Positions 16,082 through 23,361 of a stretch of 64,000 bases of DNA are shown piece after piece. The position numbers and the translations under genes were made by a program. Below the pieces are notes generated by a model. That model was not told where the DNA came from, made no database searches, and worked only from the letters and a program-made list of their open reading frames with translations. Within the stretch, counting starts at the first letter, position 1; every line of letters begins with the position of its first letter. Origin of the DNA: Evansella vedderi (GTDB taxonomy: Bacteria > Bacillota > Bacilli > Bacillales > Salisediminibacteriaceae). The stretch covers positions 248,001 to 312,000 of the forward strand of contig NZ_JAUSUG010000001.1 of NCBI RefSeq assembly GCF_030813435.1. Direction: 5' to 3'.

Positions 16082-17494
16082 ATGGATTTAATAATTAAGA
16101 ACGCAAATATTCCTCAAGGAGATAGGCAGGTATTAACAAATATTCTTGTGAATCAAGGTACGATTGTAGGCTTTGTGAATACAGTAAATGGTTTACAAGC
16201 GGATAAGGTAATGGATGTAAACGGGAAGCTAGTCGTTCCCGGCTGCATTGATCCGCATACCCATTTTATGGATCCAGGCTTTACACACCGGGAAACGTTT
16301 GCCACAGGCAGTATGTCTGCCGCTGCCGGAGGTCTAACGTTACACATCGATATGCCTTGCTGCAGTAAGCCTTCCGTACGGGATGGTGAAAGCTTTAAAA
16401 AGAAGATTGGTCCGATTAAGGATCAAGCCTATATTGATTATTGCTTCTGGGGAGGGATGACCGGAGAAGATGTTCGCGAAGAATTACTAGATAATGTATG
16501 GCCGCAAGTGGAAGAGGGAGTCGTCTCGTTTAAGGTTTATATGACACCATCTGTTCCTACATTCCCTAAGGTAACTGATGCGGAAATGCTTGAGATCTTC
16601 CATAAAGTAGCTGAAACGGGATTACCGGTTGGTGTCCATGCAGAAAACTTCGATATTTGTAATTTCTACACGGAGAAATTTAAGAAAGAAGGGCGAAAAG
16701 ACAGTGTTGCTTGGGCAGAAGCACGCAGTGCCCTAGCAGAAAAAGTTGCAATCCAGTTGATTATCAGCTACGCCGAAGAAACAGGAGCACGAGTGCATGT
16801 CGTTCATATGAGTACGAAGGAAGGTGTGGAGCTCGTTAAAGAAGCGAAAAAGCGAGGCGTACAAGTAACAGCGGAAACGTGTCCACATTATTTAATGCTG
16901 AATGCTGAGGAAGCGATGACAAAGTATGGAACGTTCGCAAAAATCGCACCACCGCTTCGGGGCAAAGAAGATAATGTGATCCATTGGGAAGCGTTAGCCG
17001 ACGGTACGATCGATTTTGTGGGAACAGACCACGCCCCGTATGAAATCGCTACGGAAAAAGCAGCTCCTGATTCTGATATTTGGAACAGCTTCCCAGGTAT
17101 TCCTGGAGTAGAAACGATGGTCCCTGTTCTCGTAAGTGAAGGTTTAAATAAAGGACGATTATCTTTATCGCGCTTTGTAGAGGTGACGAGTCGAAACGCG
17201 GCAATCCACTACGGTATTTACCCGAAAAAGGGAGCTATGGAAATTGGCAGTGACGCAGACTTTACGATCATCGATTTAGAGCGTGAATACACGATCGATC
17301 AGGAAAAAACCTATTCCATGGCTAAATATAACCCGTTACATGGTCTTAAATTGAAAGGGAAGCCAGTACAAACAATCGTCCGGGGAACGCTTGTATATGA
17401 TGAGGATGCTGGCGGGATTGTCGGAAAACCTGGTTATGGCCAATACGTAAGACGACAAAGCACGCAGAAATTAGATCGAACCTTAAAATACTGA
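16082..17494 (+). CDS. Cyclic amidohydrolase, candidate xanthine amidohydrolase
   Basis: The 470-residue binuclear-metal enzyme belongs to the dihydropyrimidinase/hydantoinase/allantoinase family. GCIDPHTHFMDPG gives the HxH ligands, VVSFKVYMT the carbamylated lysine, VVHMS and CPHYLM the other histidine positions, and VGTDHAPY the catalytic Asp. These enzymes open cyclic ureides. With UbiD, isochorismatase and aminopurine-type deaminase genes following and xanthine dehydrogenase before, xanthine ring opening to 4-ureido-5-imidazolecarboxylate fits better than dihydropyrimidine or allantoin hydrolysis, because no beta-ureidopropionase, urate oxidase or ureidoglycolate gene is present. AGGAGG precedes ATG 16082. 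Confidence 0.85.
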   Translation: MDLIIKNANIPQGDRQVLTNILVNQGTIVGFVNTVNGLQADKVMDVNGKLVVPGCIDPHTHFMDPGFTHRETFATGSMSAAAGGLTLHIDMPCCSKPSVRDGESFKKKIGPIKDQAYIDYCFWGGMTGEDVREELLDNVWPQVEEGVVSFKVYMTPSVPTFPKVTDAEMLEIFHKVAETGLPVGVHAENFDICNFYTEKFKKEGRKDSVAWAEARSALAEKVAIQLIISYAEETGARVHVVHMSTKEGVELVKEAKKRGVQVTAETCPHYLMLNAEEAMTKYGTFAKIAPPLRGKEDNVIHWEALADGTIDFVGTDHAPYEIATEKAAPDSDIWNSFPGIPGVETMVPVLVSEGLNKGRLSLSRFVEVTSRNAAIHYGIYPKKGAMEIGSDADFTIIDLEREYTIDQEKTYSMAKYNPLHGLKLKGKPVQTIVRGTLVYDEDAGGIVGKPGYGQYVRRQSTQKLDRTLKY

Positions 17495-17511
17495 AGGAAG
17501 GAAGCGAAAAT

Positions 17512-18099
17512 ATGAGCTTAAAGGGAAATAAGCACGCTATTGTAGTGATTGATATGTTGAATGATTTTATTGGTCCAAAAGCAACGCTCCGTTGTGAAAA
17601 TGGAGAGAAAATTGTCCCGAAGATTCGAGAAGTAATCGATTTTGCCCATGAAAATGGAATCCAAGTCATTCATATTCAAGAAGCCCACCGGAAGAATGAT
17701 GCAGATTTTCGCGTGAGGCCTGTTCATGCCATTAAAGGTACATGGGGACACGAGTTTATTCCTGAATTGCAGCCAGATGAAGAGGCAGGGGATTATGTAG
17801 TACAAAAGCGTCGTCACAGTGCCTTTAGCTATACAGACATGGATTTGTTCCTTCGGGAAGAGCAAATCGACACGGTAGTGTTAACGGGTGTATGGACGAA
17901 TGTCTGTGTAAGAAGCACGGCGTCCGATGCCTTGTACCACGGCTATAATATCATCTGCCTCAGTGACGGAACAGCTTCGAAAGACGATGATATGCACCGG
18001 TCCGGCTTAAGAGATATTGACCTGTTCGGAGATATTATGACGACAGAAGATTACATTGAAGCAGCCAAAAAAAAATTTAGCCAGTCTTCCTTATCCTAA
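17512..18099 (+). CDS. Isochorismatase-family amidohydrolase, candidate ureidoimidazole-carboxylate hydrolase
   Basis: The 195-residue cysteine hydrolase has an intact triad: Asp in IVVIDMLNDF, Lys in VVQKRRHSAF and Cys in WTNVCVRSTAS. Family members such as N-carbamoylsarcosine amidohydrolase and ureidoacrylate hydrolase remove carbamoyl groups as ammonia and CO2. That is the chemistry needed to convert 4-ureido-5-imidazolecarboxylate to 4-amino-5-imidazolecarboxylate. It starts 17 bases after the cyclic amidohydrolase and is followed by UbiX and UbiD. The paralogue at 14215 lacks the Cys. Substrate is inferred from order only. Confidence 0.85.
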   Translation: MSLKGNKHAIVVIDMLNDFIGPKATLRCENGEKIVPKIREVIDFAHENGIQVIHIQEAHRKNDADFRVRPVHAIKGTWGHEFIPELQPDEEAGDYVVQKRRHSAFSYTDMDLFLREEQIDTVVLTGVWTNVCVRSTASDALYHGYNIICLSDGTASKDDDMHRSGLRDIDLFGDIMTTEDYIEAAKKKFSQSSLS

Positions 18100-18120
18100 C
18101 ATTTATTAGAGGGGATTAAT

Positions 18121-18678
18121 ATGAGAATAGTTGTCGGGATTACGGGAGCAAGCGGATCATTGTATGCCTATACATTGATCCGTGCGCTCCATGAATTAGG
18201 TGTGGAAACACATGTTGTCGCAACAGAAATGGGTGAAAAAGTGATGCAATTTGAGTGTGGCGTCAGTATGGAAGAAATTAAAAATTACGCCACAGTAGTA
18301 AGCAATAAAAATTTATTTGCCAATATTGCAAGTGGTTCGTACAAAACAAATGGTATGGTGATTGTTCCCTGTTCCATGAATACTTTAGGAGCGATTGCCA
18401 ACGGGGTCGGTGATACGTTATTAAGCCGAACCGCAAGCGTTGCATTAAAGGAAAAACGAAAATTGGTTGTTGTACCGAGGGAGAGTCCCCTTACGATCAT
18501 TCACATAAACAATATGAAGCTATTAGCAGAAGCAGGGGCTGATATTATGCCAGCCTCACCTGGTTTTTACCATCGTCCGCGAGAAATATGGGAATTAGCC
18601 AACTTTATGGTCGCCAGAATACTAGATGCCTTTGATCTCGATCATCAGTTGCTTCCTCGTTGGGGGGAAAAGGTATGA
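18121..18678 (+). CDS. UbiX-family flavin prenyltransferase
   Basis: The 185-residue flavoprotein begins MRIVVGITGASGSLYAYTLI, the FMN-binding fingerprint, and continues with MVIVPCSMNTLGAIANGVGD and PRESPLTIIHINNM, both invariant in UbiX/Pad1. UbiX attaches a prenyl group to FMN to make the cofactor of UbiD decarboxylases. The next gene, which overlaps it by four bases (ATGA), is a UbiD, so this copy is dedicated to that enzyme and need not serve ubiquinone synthesis, which Bacillaceae lack. Confidence 0.93.
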   Translation: MRIVVGITGASGSLYAYTLIRALHELGVETHVVATEMGEKVMQFECGVSMEEIKNYATVVSNKNLFANIASGSYKTNGMVIVPCSMNTLGAIANGVGDTLLSRTASVALKEKRKLVVVPRESPLTIIHINNMKLLAEAGADIMPASPGFYHRPREIWELANFMVARILDAFDLDHQLLPRWGEKV

Positions 18679-20015
18679 GTAAAACGACGTTAAGAGGTTT
18701 ATTAAAAGACTGGGAAGAAAGAGAGATTTTAAAACGCGTTCGAAAAGAAGTGGATCCTCTGTTTGAGCTCGGAGCTGTCATAAATGCTTGTGAAGGTAAG
18801 CGGCCGTTTTTGTTTGAAAAGGTAAAGGGCTATCATTCACCGATGGTTGCAGGTCTAGGGGGGACGCGTGAATTAATTGCGGACAGCATTGGCGTTTCGG
18901 AAAAGGAATTATTCCCTAAGCTTATCGATTGCATTGTAAACCCGATTCCTACGACGCAAAAGGGATCAGGTCCCGTGCATGACAATGTTGTATTAGGGCC
19001 GTTTGATCTCGACGATTTCTTTCCCATCCCTACCTTTCATGCAGAGGATTCAGGCGGTTATTACGTATCGGGAATATTAGTAGTCAAGGATATATCAGGA
19101 AGGAAACGATACACCTCGATTCGCAGGATGCAATTTCTCGAGGAGAACAAAACGAGCATTTTAATTACTTCTCCCGAATTAAATGAGCAGTTTGCCTATT
19201 ATGAGAAACGGGGAGAACCGATGGAAGTGGCGGTTATGTTTGGGGTAGTACCTGCTATCATCCTTTCTTCACAAATTAGCACTCATTTATATCATGCAGA
19301 TAAATTGGATATGGCGGGAGCGCTATTAGGAGAGTCCCTCGATGTGGTGCAATGTATGACTGTTGACTTGGAAGTATTGGCAGATGCGGAAATTGTCATG
19401 GAGGGGAAAATGCTCCCACATGTACGAGAGCCGGAAGGTCCGTTTGGGGAACTAGCAGGTTATTATGGAGAGCAGTCCCAACAGCCGATTGTCGAGTTCT
19501 CAGCTATCACTTTTAGAAATGATGCGATCGCACAAACAATTTTCCCTTCTAGCTATGAAGAGAAAGTGCCAATGGGCCTCGTACGGGAAGTGTACATTTT
19601 TAATTCTGTTCGCCAAGTGGTACCAAATATTAAAGCTGTTCATGTGACGATGGGCGGAGTGGCACGTTACCACGCAGTGATTCAAATAGAAAAAAGGTCA
19701 GAAGGAGATGCGAAGCAAGCAGCTTTAGCAGCGTTTGCAGGGGACAAGGATTTAAAGCATGTGGTCGTTGTGAATGAGGATGTAGATATTTTTGATCCAG
19801 AGGATGTGGAATGGGCGATTGCCACGAGAGTTCAAGCAGATGTGGATGTGTTTATCGTTCCAGGAGCAAAGGGCTCGCCATTGGAAGCCTCCCACAACCT
19901 TCGGGGAGTAACAGCGAAGGTAGGGATTGATGCTACCTATCCACTCCATGCCGCCCACATGTTTAGAAGAACCTCGATACCATTTAAAAAAATCGATCTA
20001 AATGAGTATTTATAA
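18675..20015 (+). CDS. UbiD-family decarboxylase, candidate aminoimidazolecarboxylate decarboxylase
   Basis: The 446-residue prenyl-FMN-dependent decarboxylase has the family's HVREPEGPFGELAGYYG signature carrying the acidic residues that bind metal and catalyse CO2 release, and a typical N-terminal domain with FEKVKGY. ATG 18675 overlaps UbiX. UbiD enzymes act on aromatic or unsaturated carboxylates, including heteroaromatic ones. In the purine fermentation scheme the matching step is 4-amino-5-imidazolecarboxylate to 4-aminoimidazole. This would be the last enzyme before the shell genes. No phenolic-acid genes lie nearby, which argues against benzoate-type substrates. Confidence 0.88.
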   Translation: MSKTTLRGLLKDWEEREILKRVRKEVDPLFELGAVINACEGKRPFLFEKVKGYHSPMVAGLGGTRELIADSIGVSEKELFPKLIDCIVNPIPTTQKGSGPVHDNVVLGPFDLDDFFPIPTFHAEDSGGYYVSGILVVKDISGRKRYTSIRRMQFLEENKTSILITSPELNEQFAYYEKRGEPMEVAVMFGVVPAIILSSQISTHLYHADKLDMAGALLGESLDVVQCMTVDLEVLADAEIVMEGKMLPHVREPEGPFGELAGYYGEQSQQPIVEFSAITFRNDAIAQTIFPSSYEEKVPMGLVREVYIFNSVRQVVPNIKAVHVTMGGVARYHAVIQIEKRSEGDAKQAALAAFAGDKDLKHVVVVNEDVDIFDPEDVEWAIATRVQADVDVFIVPGAKGSPLEASHNLRGVTAKVGIDATYPLHAAHMFRRTSIPFKKIDLNEYL

Positions 20016-20293
20016 GAGTCTGTTCAAAACTCCCATGTCTTTACAGACACCACGATCAATGAAAACTTATTTTACGCTGAGCTAAATTTGGAAGTTGATT
20101 TATGCTTCAGGCACTCGCTTTCCGCGGGCAACGCTTCAGCCTCCTCGTTCCTGCGGGGTCTTCAGCAGTTGCTTTTCCCGCAGGAGCCTCGTGCCTTACT
20201 CTACAATCAACTCAGTTTGAATATCAACAATGTAGTAAAACAAAGTTTTCGTATAAACAGCTCAAAAATTGACCTTTTTGAAAAGACTATATA
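20015..20293. repeat. MITE-like repeat flanking the shell cassette, left copy
   Basis: It begins GAGTCTGTTCAAAACTCCCA and ends with a TTTTTGAAAAGACT block, imperfect inverted ends of each other. Inside is CGCTTTCCGCGGGC plus CTGCGGGGTCTTC, the common Bacillaceae intergenic motif. A homologous copy in inverse orientation lies at 25221-25518. The right end supplies TTGACC followed at 15 bases by TATAAA, a possible promoter for the shell genes. The gap between UbiD and the first shell gene holds nothing else. Confidence 0.75.
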
Positions 20294-20331
20294 AACATTA
20301 TTTTTAACATGTAAGTGAGGAGTGGGTATGT

Positions 20332-20595
20332 GTGGAAGCGATTGGCATGGTTGAAACTAGAAGTCTCGTAGCTGCTTTAGAAGCATTAGACTCCATGACA
20401 AAGGCAGCGAATGTACAGTTGGTTGATTTGAAAAAGGTCGGATCAGGCATTGTTACCGTTATCGTCACTGGTGATGTAGCTGCGGTTTCCGCTGCTGTCG
20501 AAACGGGAAAAACAGCCCATACCCGTACTGGAGGAGAGCTGATTTCATCCAATATCATTCCAAGACCCCATAGTGGTCTGAGTATGATTTTATAG
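20332..20595 (+). CDS. BMC-H microcompartment shell protein (1)
   Basis: The 87-residue single-domain shell protein has the Pfam BMC pattern: IGMVETRSLVAALEALDSM, KAANVQLVDLKKVGSGIVTV, and VTGDVAAVSAAVETG. Six copies form a flat hexamer with a central pore, here lined by the GSG loop. GTG 20332 follows GAGGAG at good spacing. It is the first gene of the shell cassette, directly after UbiD. The length and absence of a C-terminal extension are standard for facet-forming hexamers. Confidence 0.95.
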   Translation: MEAIGMVETRSLVAALEALDSMTKAANVQLVDLKKVGSGIVTVIVTGDVAAVSAAVETGKTAHTRTGGELISSNIIPRPHSGLSMIL

Positions 20596-20609
20596 CAGAG
20601 GTGATACGT

Positions 20610-21590
20610 ATGTCAGAATTTATGAAGAGTATTGTTGAAGATGTCCTTAAACGAAGCAGTCCCGTTACTGCTCCCACCGTTTTGGAGAAGAAGAAGGAAG
20701 TGGCTCCAGAACGCAGGACAATGACCTCGAGTGCAGCAAATCAACCGAAAAATTCCACGGTTGTGTTACAAAGTCTTCATCGACCGAACTATCAACGGCA
20801 AAAGAAAAATGATCACCTTTACGTAAAAAAAGGGGATAGTCCAATTACAGTGAAACAAAATCCCCCGGCAAAAAAACAGTCAGAGGTGAACAAACCAAAT
20901 AATCTGGCCCAATTAACAATCGCTTCGATAGGAAAGGGTAGGGAGCCAGTTCAACATCCTTCTAAAGGAGCTGCTTCAAGTGGAACGGCACGTAAGGAGA
21001 AATCAGCCCAGTTAATAGGGAAAACGAAAAATAATTTTAGCGTATGGTATTTTCCTCAAATCCATAGTCAAATGCAGCCTTTGTTGAAAGGGAAGGTACA
21101 TACCACCTCCGTTGGTGTCGTATCGGGAATTGCTTGTAATCCAGGAATACTCTTCTTAGTGAATGAAGTATTACATGAATTTTCCGGTTTGAAGCATCAC
21201 ATAGAATGGGATAGGTCTCCTAATGGAAAGTTCCATCTAGAATTGTATTTACAAGATGAGAAATGCTTGTTACAAGCTTTAAATAAAATCTATCAATCTT
21301 TAAATCGTCATGCCATGATACGACTTGAAGCATATACGGCCTTCCATCCTAGTGCATGGCTGTTGCAGCAATTAAAGTTGGATAGTTCCTATAATGCCAT
21401 CGGATTGCTGGAAGGACTAAGTTTTTACGACAACATGGGTCTAGTCGATCGGTATGTTACGAGTCATCCAGATACTTCTTTCACGTATAAAATCGAAGAA
21501 GGGTATGTTGTACTCATGGGCGACAATGGGGAAATTTCAACTGCCGTTCAAGCGTTAAAAAAAGAGGCAAGTAGTTACCTCAATTTTTAG
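20610..21590 (+). CDS. BMC-associated protein: encapsulation-type helix, linker, divergent BMC-like domains
   Basis: The 326-residue protein begins with SEFMKSIVEDVLKRS, an amphipathic helix of the kind used as encapsulation peptide by BMC cargo. About 110 residues rich in Lys, Pro, Gln and Ser follow, likely unstructured. From about residue 165, SVGVVSGIACNPGILFLVNE and, from about 265, AIGLLEGLSFYDNMGLVD followed by EEGYVVLMGDNGEISTAVQA resemble two degenerate BMC domains. It could be a tandem shell protein tethered to the lumen, or a scaffold linking cargo to shell. I do not recognise a named family. ATG 20610 has AGAGGTGA before it. Confidence 0.75.
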   Translation: MSEFMKSIVEDVLKRSSPVTAPTVLEKKKEVAPERRTMTSSAANQPKNSTVVLQSLHRPNYQRQKKNDHLYVKKGDSPITVKQNPPAKKQSEVNKPNNLAQLTIASIGKGREPVQHPSKGAASSGTARKEKSAQLIGKTKNNFSVWYFPQIHSQMQPLLKGKVHTTSVGVVSGIACNPGILFLVNEVLHEFSGLKHHIEWDRSPNGKFHLELYLQDEKCLLQALNKIYQSLNRHAMIRLEAYTAFHPSAWLLQQLKLDSSYNAIGLLEGLSFYDNMGLVDRYVTSHPDTSFTYKIEEGYVVLMGDNGEISTAVQALKKEASSYLNF

Positions 21591-21605
21591 TAAGGGGAGT
21601 AGAGT

Positions 21606-21935
21606 ATGAACACATACGCTTTAGGAATGATTGAAACAGTAGGATACACCACGGCTGTATCTGCTGCCGATGCTGCCCTAAAAGCAGCAGATGTGGAGTT
21701 GATTGCCGTTGAAAAAGTCATTGGTGGAGGAGGCTCCTTAAGTGTAACCATTCACCTGAATGGGGATGTGGCGGCGGTTACTTCTGCCGTAGAGGCTGGA
21801 GAGAAGGAAGGAAATCGTGTAGGCAAGGTAATTTCCTCCCATGTCATCCCCCATGCCCACGCAGAGGTTGGCGGAAAAATACTAAAGCAATTTGACTTAT
21901 TAGGAACGAAACAGGAAGAAGAAAACCAACTTTAA
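21606..21935 (+). CDS. BMC-H shell protein (2), glycine-rich pore loop
   Basis: The 109-residue shell protein has [20 protein letters not shown] and [16 protein letters not shown], so it is a BMC-domain hexamer former. Between them the pore loop reads [15 protein letters not shown], with two extra residues and a run of four glycines compared with its neighbours. A C-terminal tail of about 20 residues extends past the domain. The altered loop suggests a pore of different size or flexibility. AGGGGAGT precedes ATG 21606. Confidence 0.94.
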   Translation: MNTYALGMIETVGYTTAVSAADAALKAADVELIAVEKVIGGGGSLSVTIHLNGDVAAVTSAVEAGEKEGNRVGKVISSHVIPHAHAEVGGKILKQFDLLGTKQEEENQL

Positions 21936-21948
21936 AGGAGGAATTAAA

Positions 21949-22230
21949 ATGGGTGAAGCGTTAGGAATGGTGGAAACAAAGGGGCTAGTTGGAGCGATAG
22001 AAGCTGCAGATGCTATGGTAAAGGCGGCGAATGTGGAGGTTTGTGGATATGAAAAAATCGGGTTCGGGCTCGTAACGATCATGGTACGAGGAGATGTTGG
22101 TGCCGTGAAAGCAGCTACCGATGCTGGGGCAAACGCCGCAAGCAGAGTAGGAGAGCTCGTTTCTGTTCATGTTATTCCAAGACCGCATAGTGAAGTGGAA
22201 AGAGTATTAAAAATGAACAAAGGTGAATAA
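21949..22230 (+). CDS. BMC-H shell protein (3)
   Basis: The 93-residue shell protein is the most canonical of the three: [40 protein letters not shown] and [15 protein letters not shown]. The pore loop is IGFG. AAAGGAGG sits just before ATG 21949. It starts 13 bases after the previous shell gene and ends two bases before the next gene, so the cassette is one transcript. It is probably the main facet protein. Confidence 0.95.
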   Translation: MGEALGMVETKGLVGAIEAADAMVKAANVEVCGYEKIGFGLVTIMVRGDVGAVKAATDAGANAASRVGELVSVHVIPRPHSEVERVLKMNKGE

Positions 22231-22232
22231 AA

Positions 22233-22994
22233 ATGTATGCCAAATCGCAGAGTTCGGTGGTTCACCATACTCTGTTAAGTCTCTATCATAAAAATCAACA
22301 GGAGAAGCTAAGAGAAGGGCATCCCCTCGTCTTAGTGCTCCTATCCTATCATATGATTGGTATGGAAGAAGGCCTTACTAGTTTAAAAGCATTGAAGGAA
22401 GAAAACAATCGAATTCAAATTTGGTCTGATGATCAGCTAGAGACATATTGTGGGCGAAAAAAAATAATCCATCAAACCGGAATTGATGATTGGCTATCGT
22501 CAGACCTAGAGGCGGAAACGAAAAAAAACGACTATCAACGCCTCTTCATTCCGGTTTTATCCTTTTCTCTTTTATCAGCAATTATTCGATATGACGATCG
22601 TCATCCTTTTGTTCGGATGATTTTATGGGCATTGTTTTCTGGTGTGAAAGTAGGGACGCTGTCCATTGGAGTTAATCCCGGACACCAGACTTGGAAAAAA
22701 AGAAGGTTAAACCAAGGAACGATGTTTTTACAGCGGGATATAAATCAACAGCTTCAGCATTTAAGAAATATGGGCATAGAGGATCTCCACTTGAATGAGG
22801 TAAACGACTGGGTACATGCTAAGGATATCCAGAAAAAGCAAGTCCTTTCCGAGGAAGATATTCATGATGCGTACGAAAATAATGTAAGGATAATAGATGT
22901 TCCCTTTGGAACGATCGTAACACCTTTAGCATGGGACACGGCTAAAGAAAGGGAGGTTGAACTTATTTTTGCTGATAGGGAAGAGCAGGAATAA
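22233..22994 (+). CDS. BMC-associated flavoprotein-like / PduM-like protein
   Basis: The 253-residue protein lacks a BMC domain. Its middle, FIPVLSFSLLSAIIRYDDRH followed by ILWALFSGVKVGTLSIG, resembles the hydrophobic core of PduM and related flavoprotein-like proteins encoded in microcompartment loci. The C-terminal segment VPFGTIVTPLAWDTAKE with EVELIF is a motif I associate with such BMC accessory proteins. The N-terminal 30 residues could form an amphipathic helix. Function is unknown, probably structural or in assembly. It is encoded between hexamer and pentamer genes. Confidence 0.65.
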   Translation: MYAKSQSSVVHHTLLSLYHKNQQEKLREGHPLVLVLLSYHMIGMEEGLTSLKALKEENNRIQIWSDDQLETYCGRKKIIHQTGIDDWLSSDLEAETKKNDYQRLFIPVLSFSLLSAIIRYDDRHPFVRMILWALFSGVKVGTLSIGVNPGHQTWKKRRLNQGTMFLQRDINQQLQHLRNMGIEDLHLNEVNDWVHAKDIQKKQVLSEEDIHDAYENNVRIIDVPFGTIVTPLAWDTAKEREVELIFADREEQE

Positions 22995-23073
22995 GTGTAA
23001 CGATTAGTTAGAAATGGGTAAACGAGAGCGAAAACTATTTTAGTAAAATTTCATTAAGGGAGAAGGGTCCTAC

Positions 23074-23361
23074 ATGAATATGGGCGTCGTAATTGGACGA
23101 GTAACGGCCACGAGAAAAGATGATAACCTAGTTGGCTTTAAACTATTAATCACGCAACCTATCGATGTAAAGGAAGAAACAACCGGTGAACCGATCGTTG
23201 CCGTCGATATGGCTGGGGCAGGCGTTGGAGAAAAGGTGATATATGTGACTGGAAGCATGGCCTCCCGTGCAACGCAAAATAAAGATGCTCCCGTGGATGC
23301 AGCCATTGTAGGAATCATCGATACGTTCGAGGTTGAAAAGGAATATGGGGGGAAGAGCTAA
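23074..23361 (+). CDS. BMC-P vertex protein (EutN/CcmL family)
   Basis: The 95-residue protein has the EutN/CcmL fold: MGVVIGRVTATRKDDNL, the conserved VAVDMAGAGVGEKVIYVTGS and DAAIVGIIDTF. Family members form pentamers that cap the vertices of the polyhedral shell. Together with three hexamer genes this gives a complete minimal shell set. The stop codon abuts the start of the following deaminase gene, tying cargo and shell to one transcript. Confidence 0.95.
   Translation: MNMGVVIGRVTATRKDDNLVGFKLLITQPIDVKEETTGEPIVAVDMAGAGVGEKVIYVTGSMASRATQNKDAPVDAAIVGIIDTFEVEKEYGGKS

Noticed and set aside
16082-17494. Pyrimidine degradation by dihydropyrimidinase
   Set aside because: No dihydropyrimidine dehydrogenase or beta-ureidopropionase is in the island; UbiD and the aminopurine-type deaminase fit xanthine opening better. 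It is not formally excluded.
20088-20294. Open frame inside the left MITE-like repeat
   Set aside because: It lies entirely in repeat sequence and does not match the product of the other copy.
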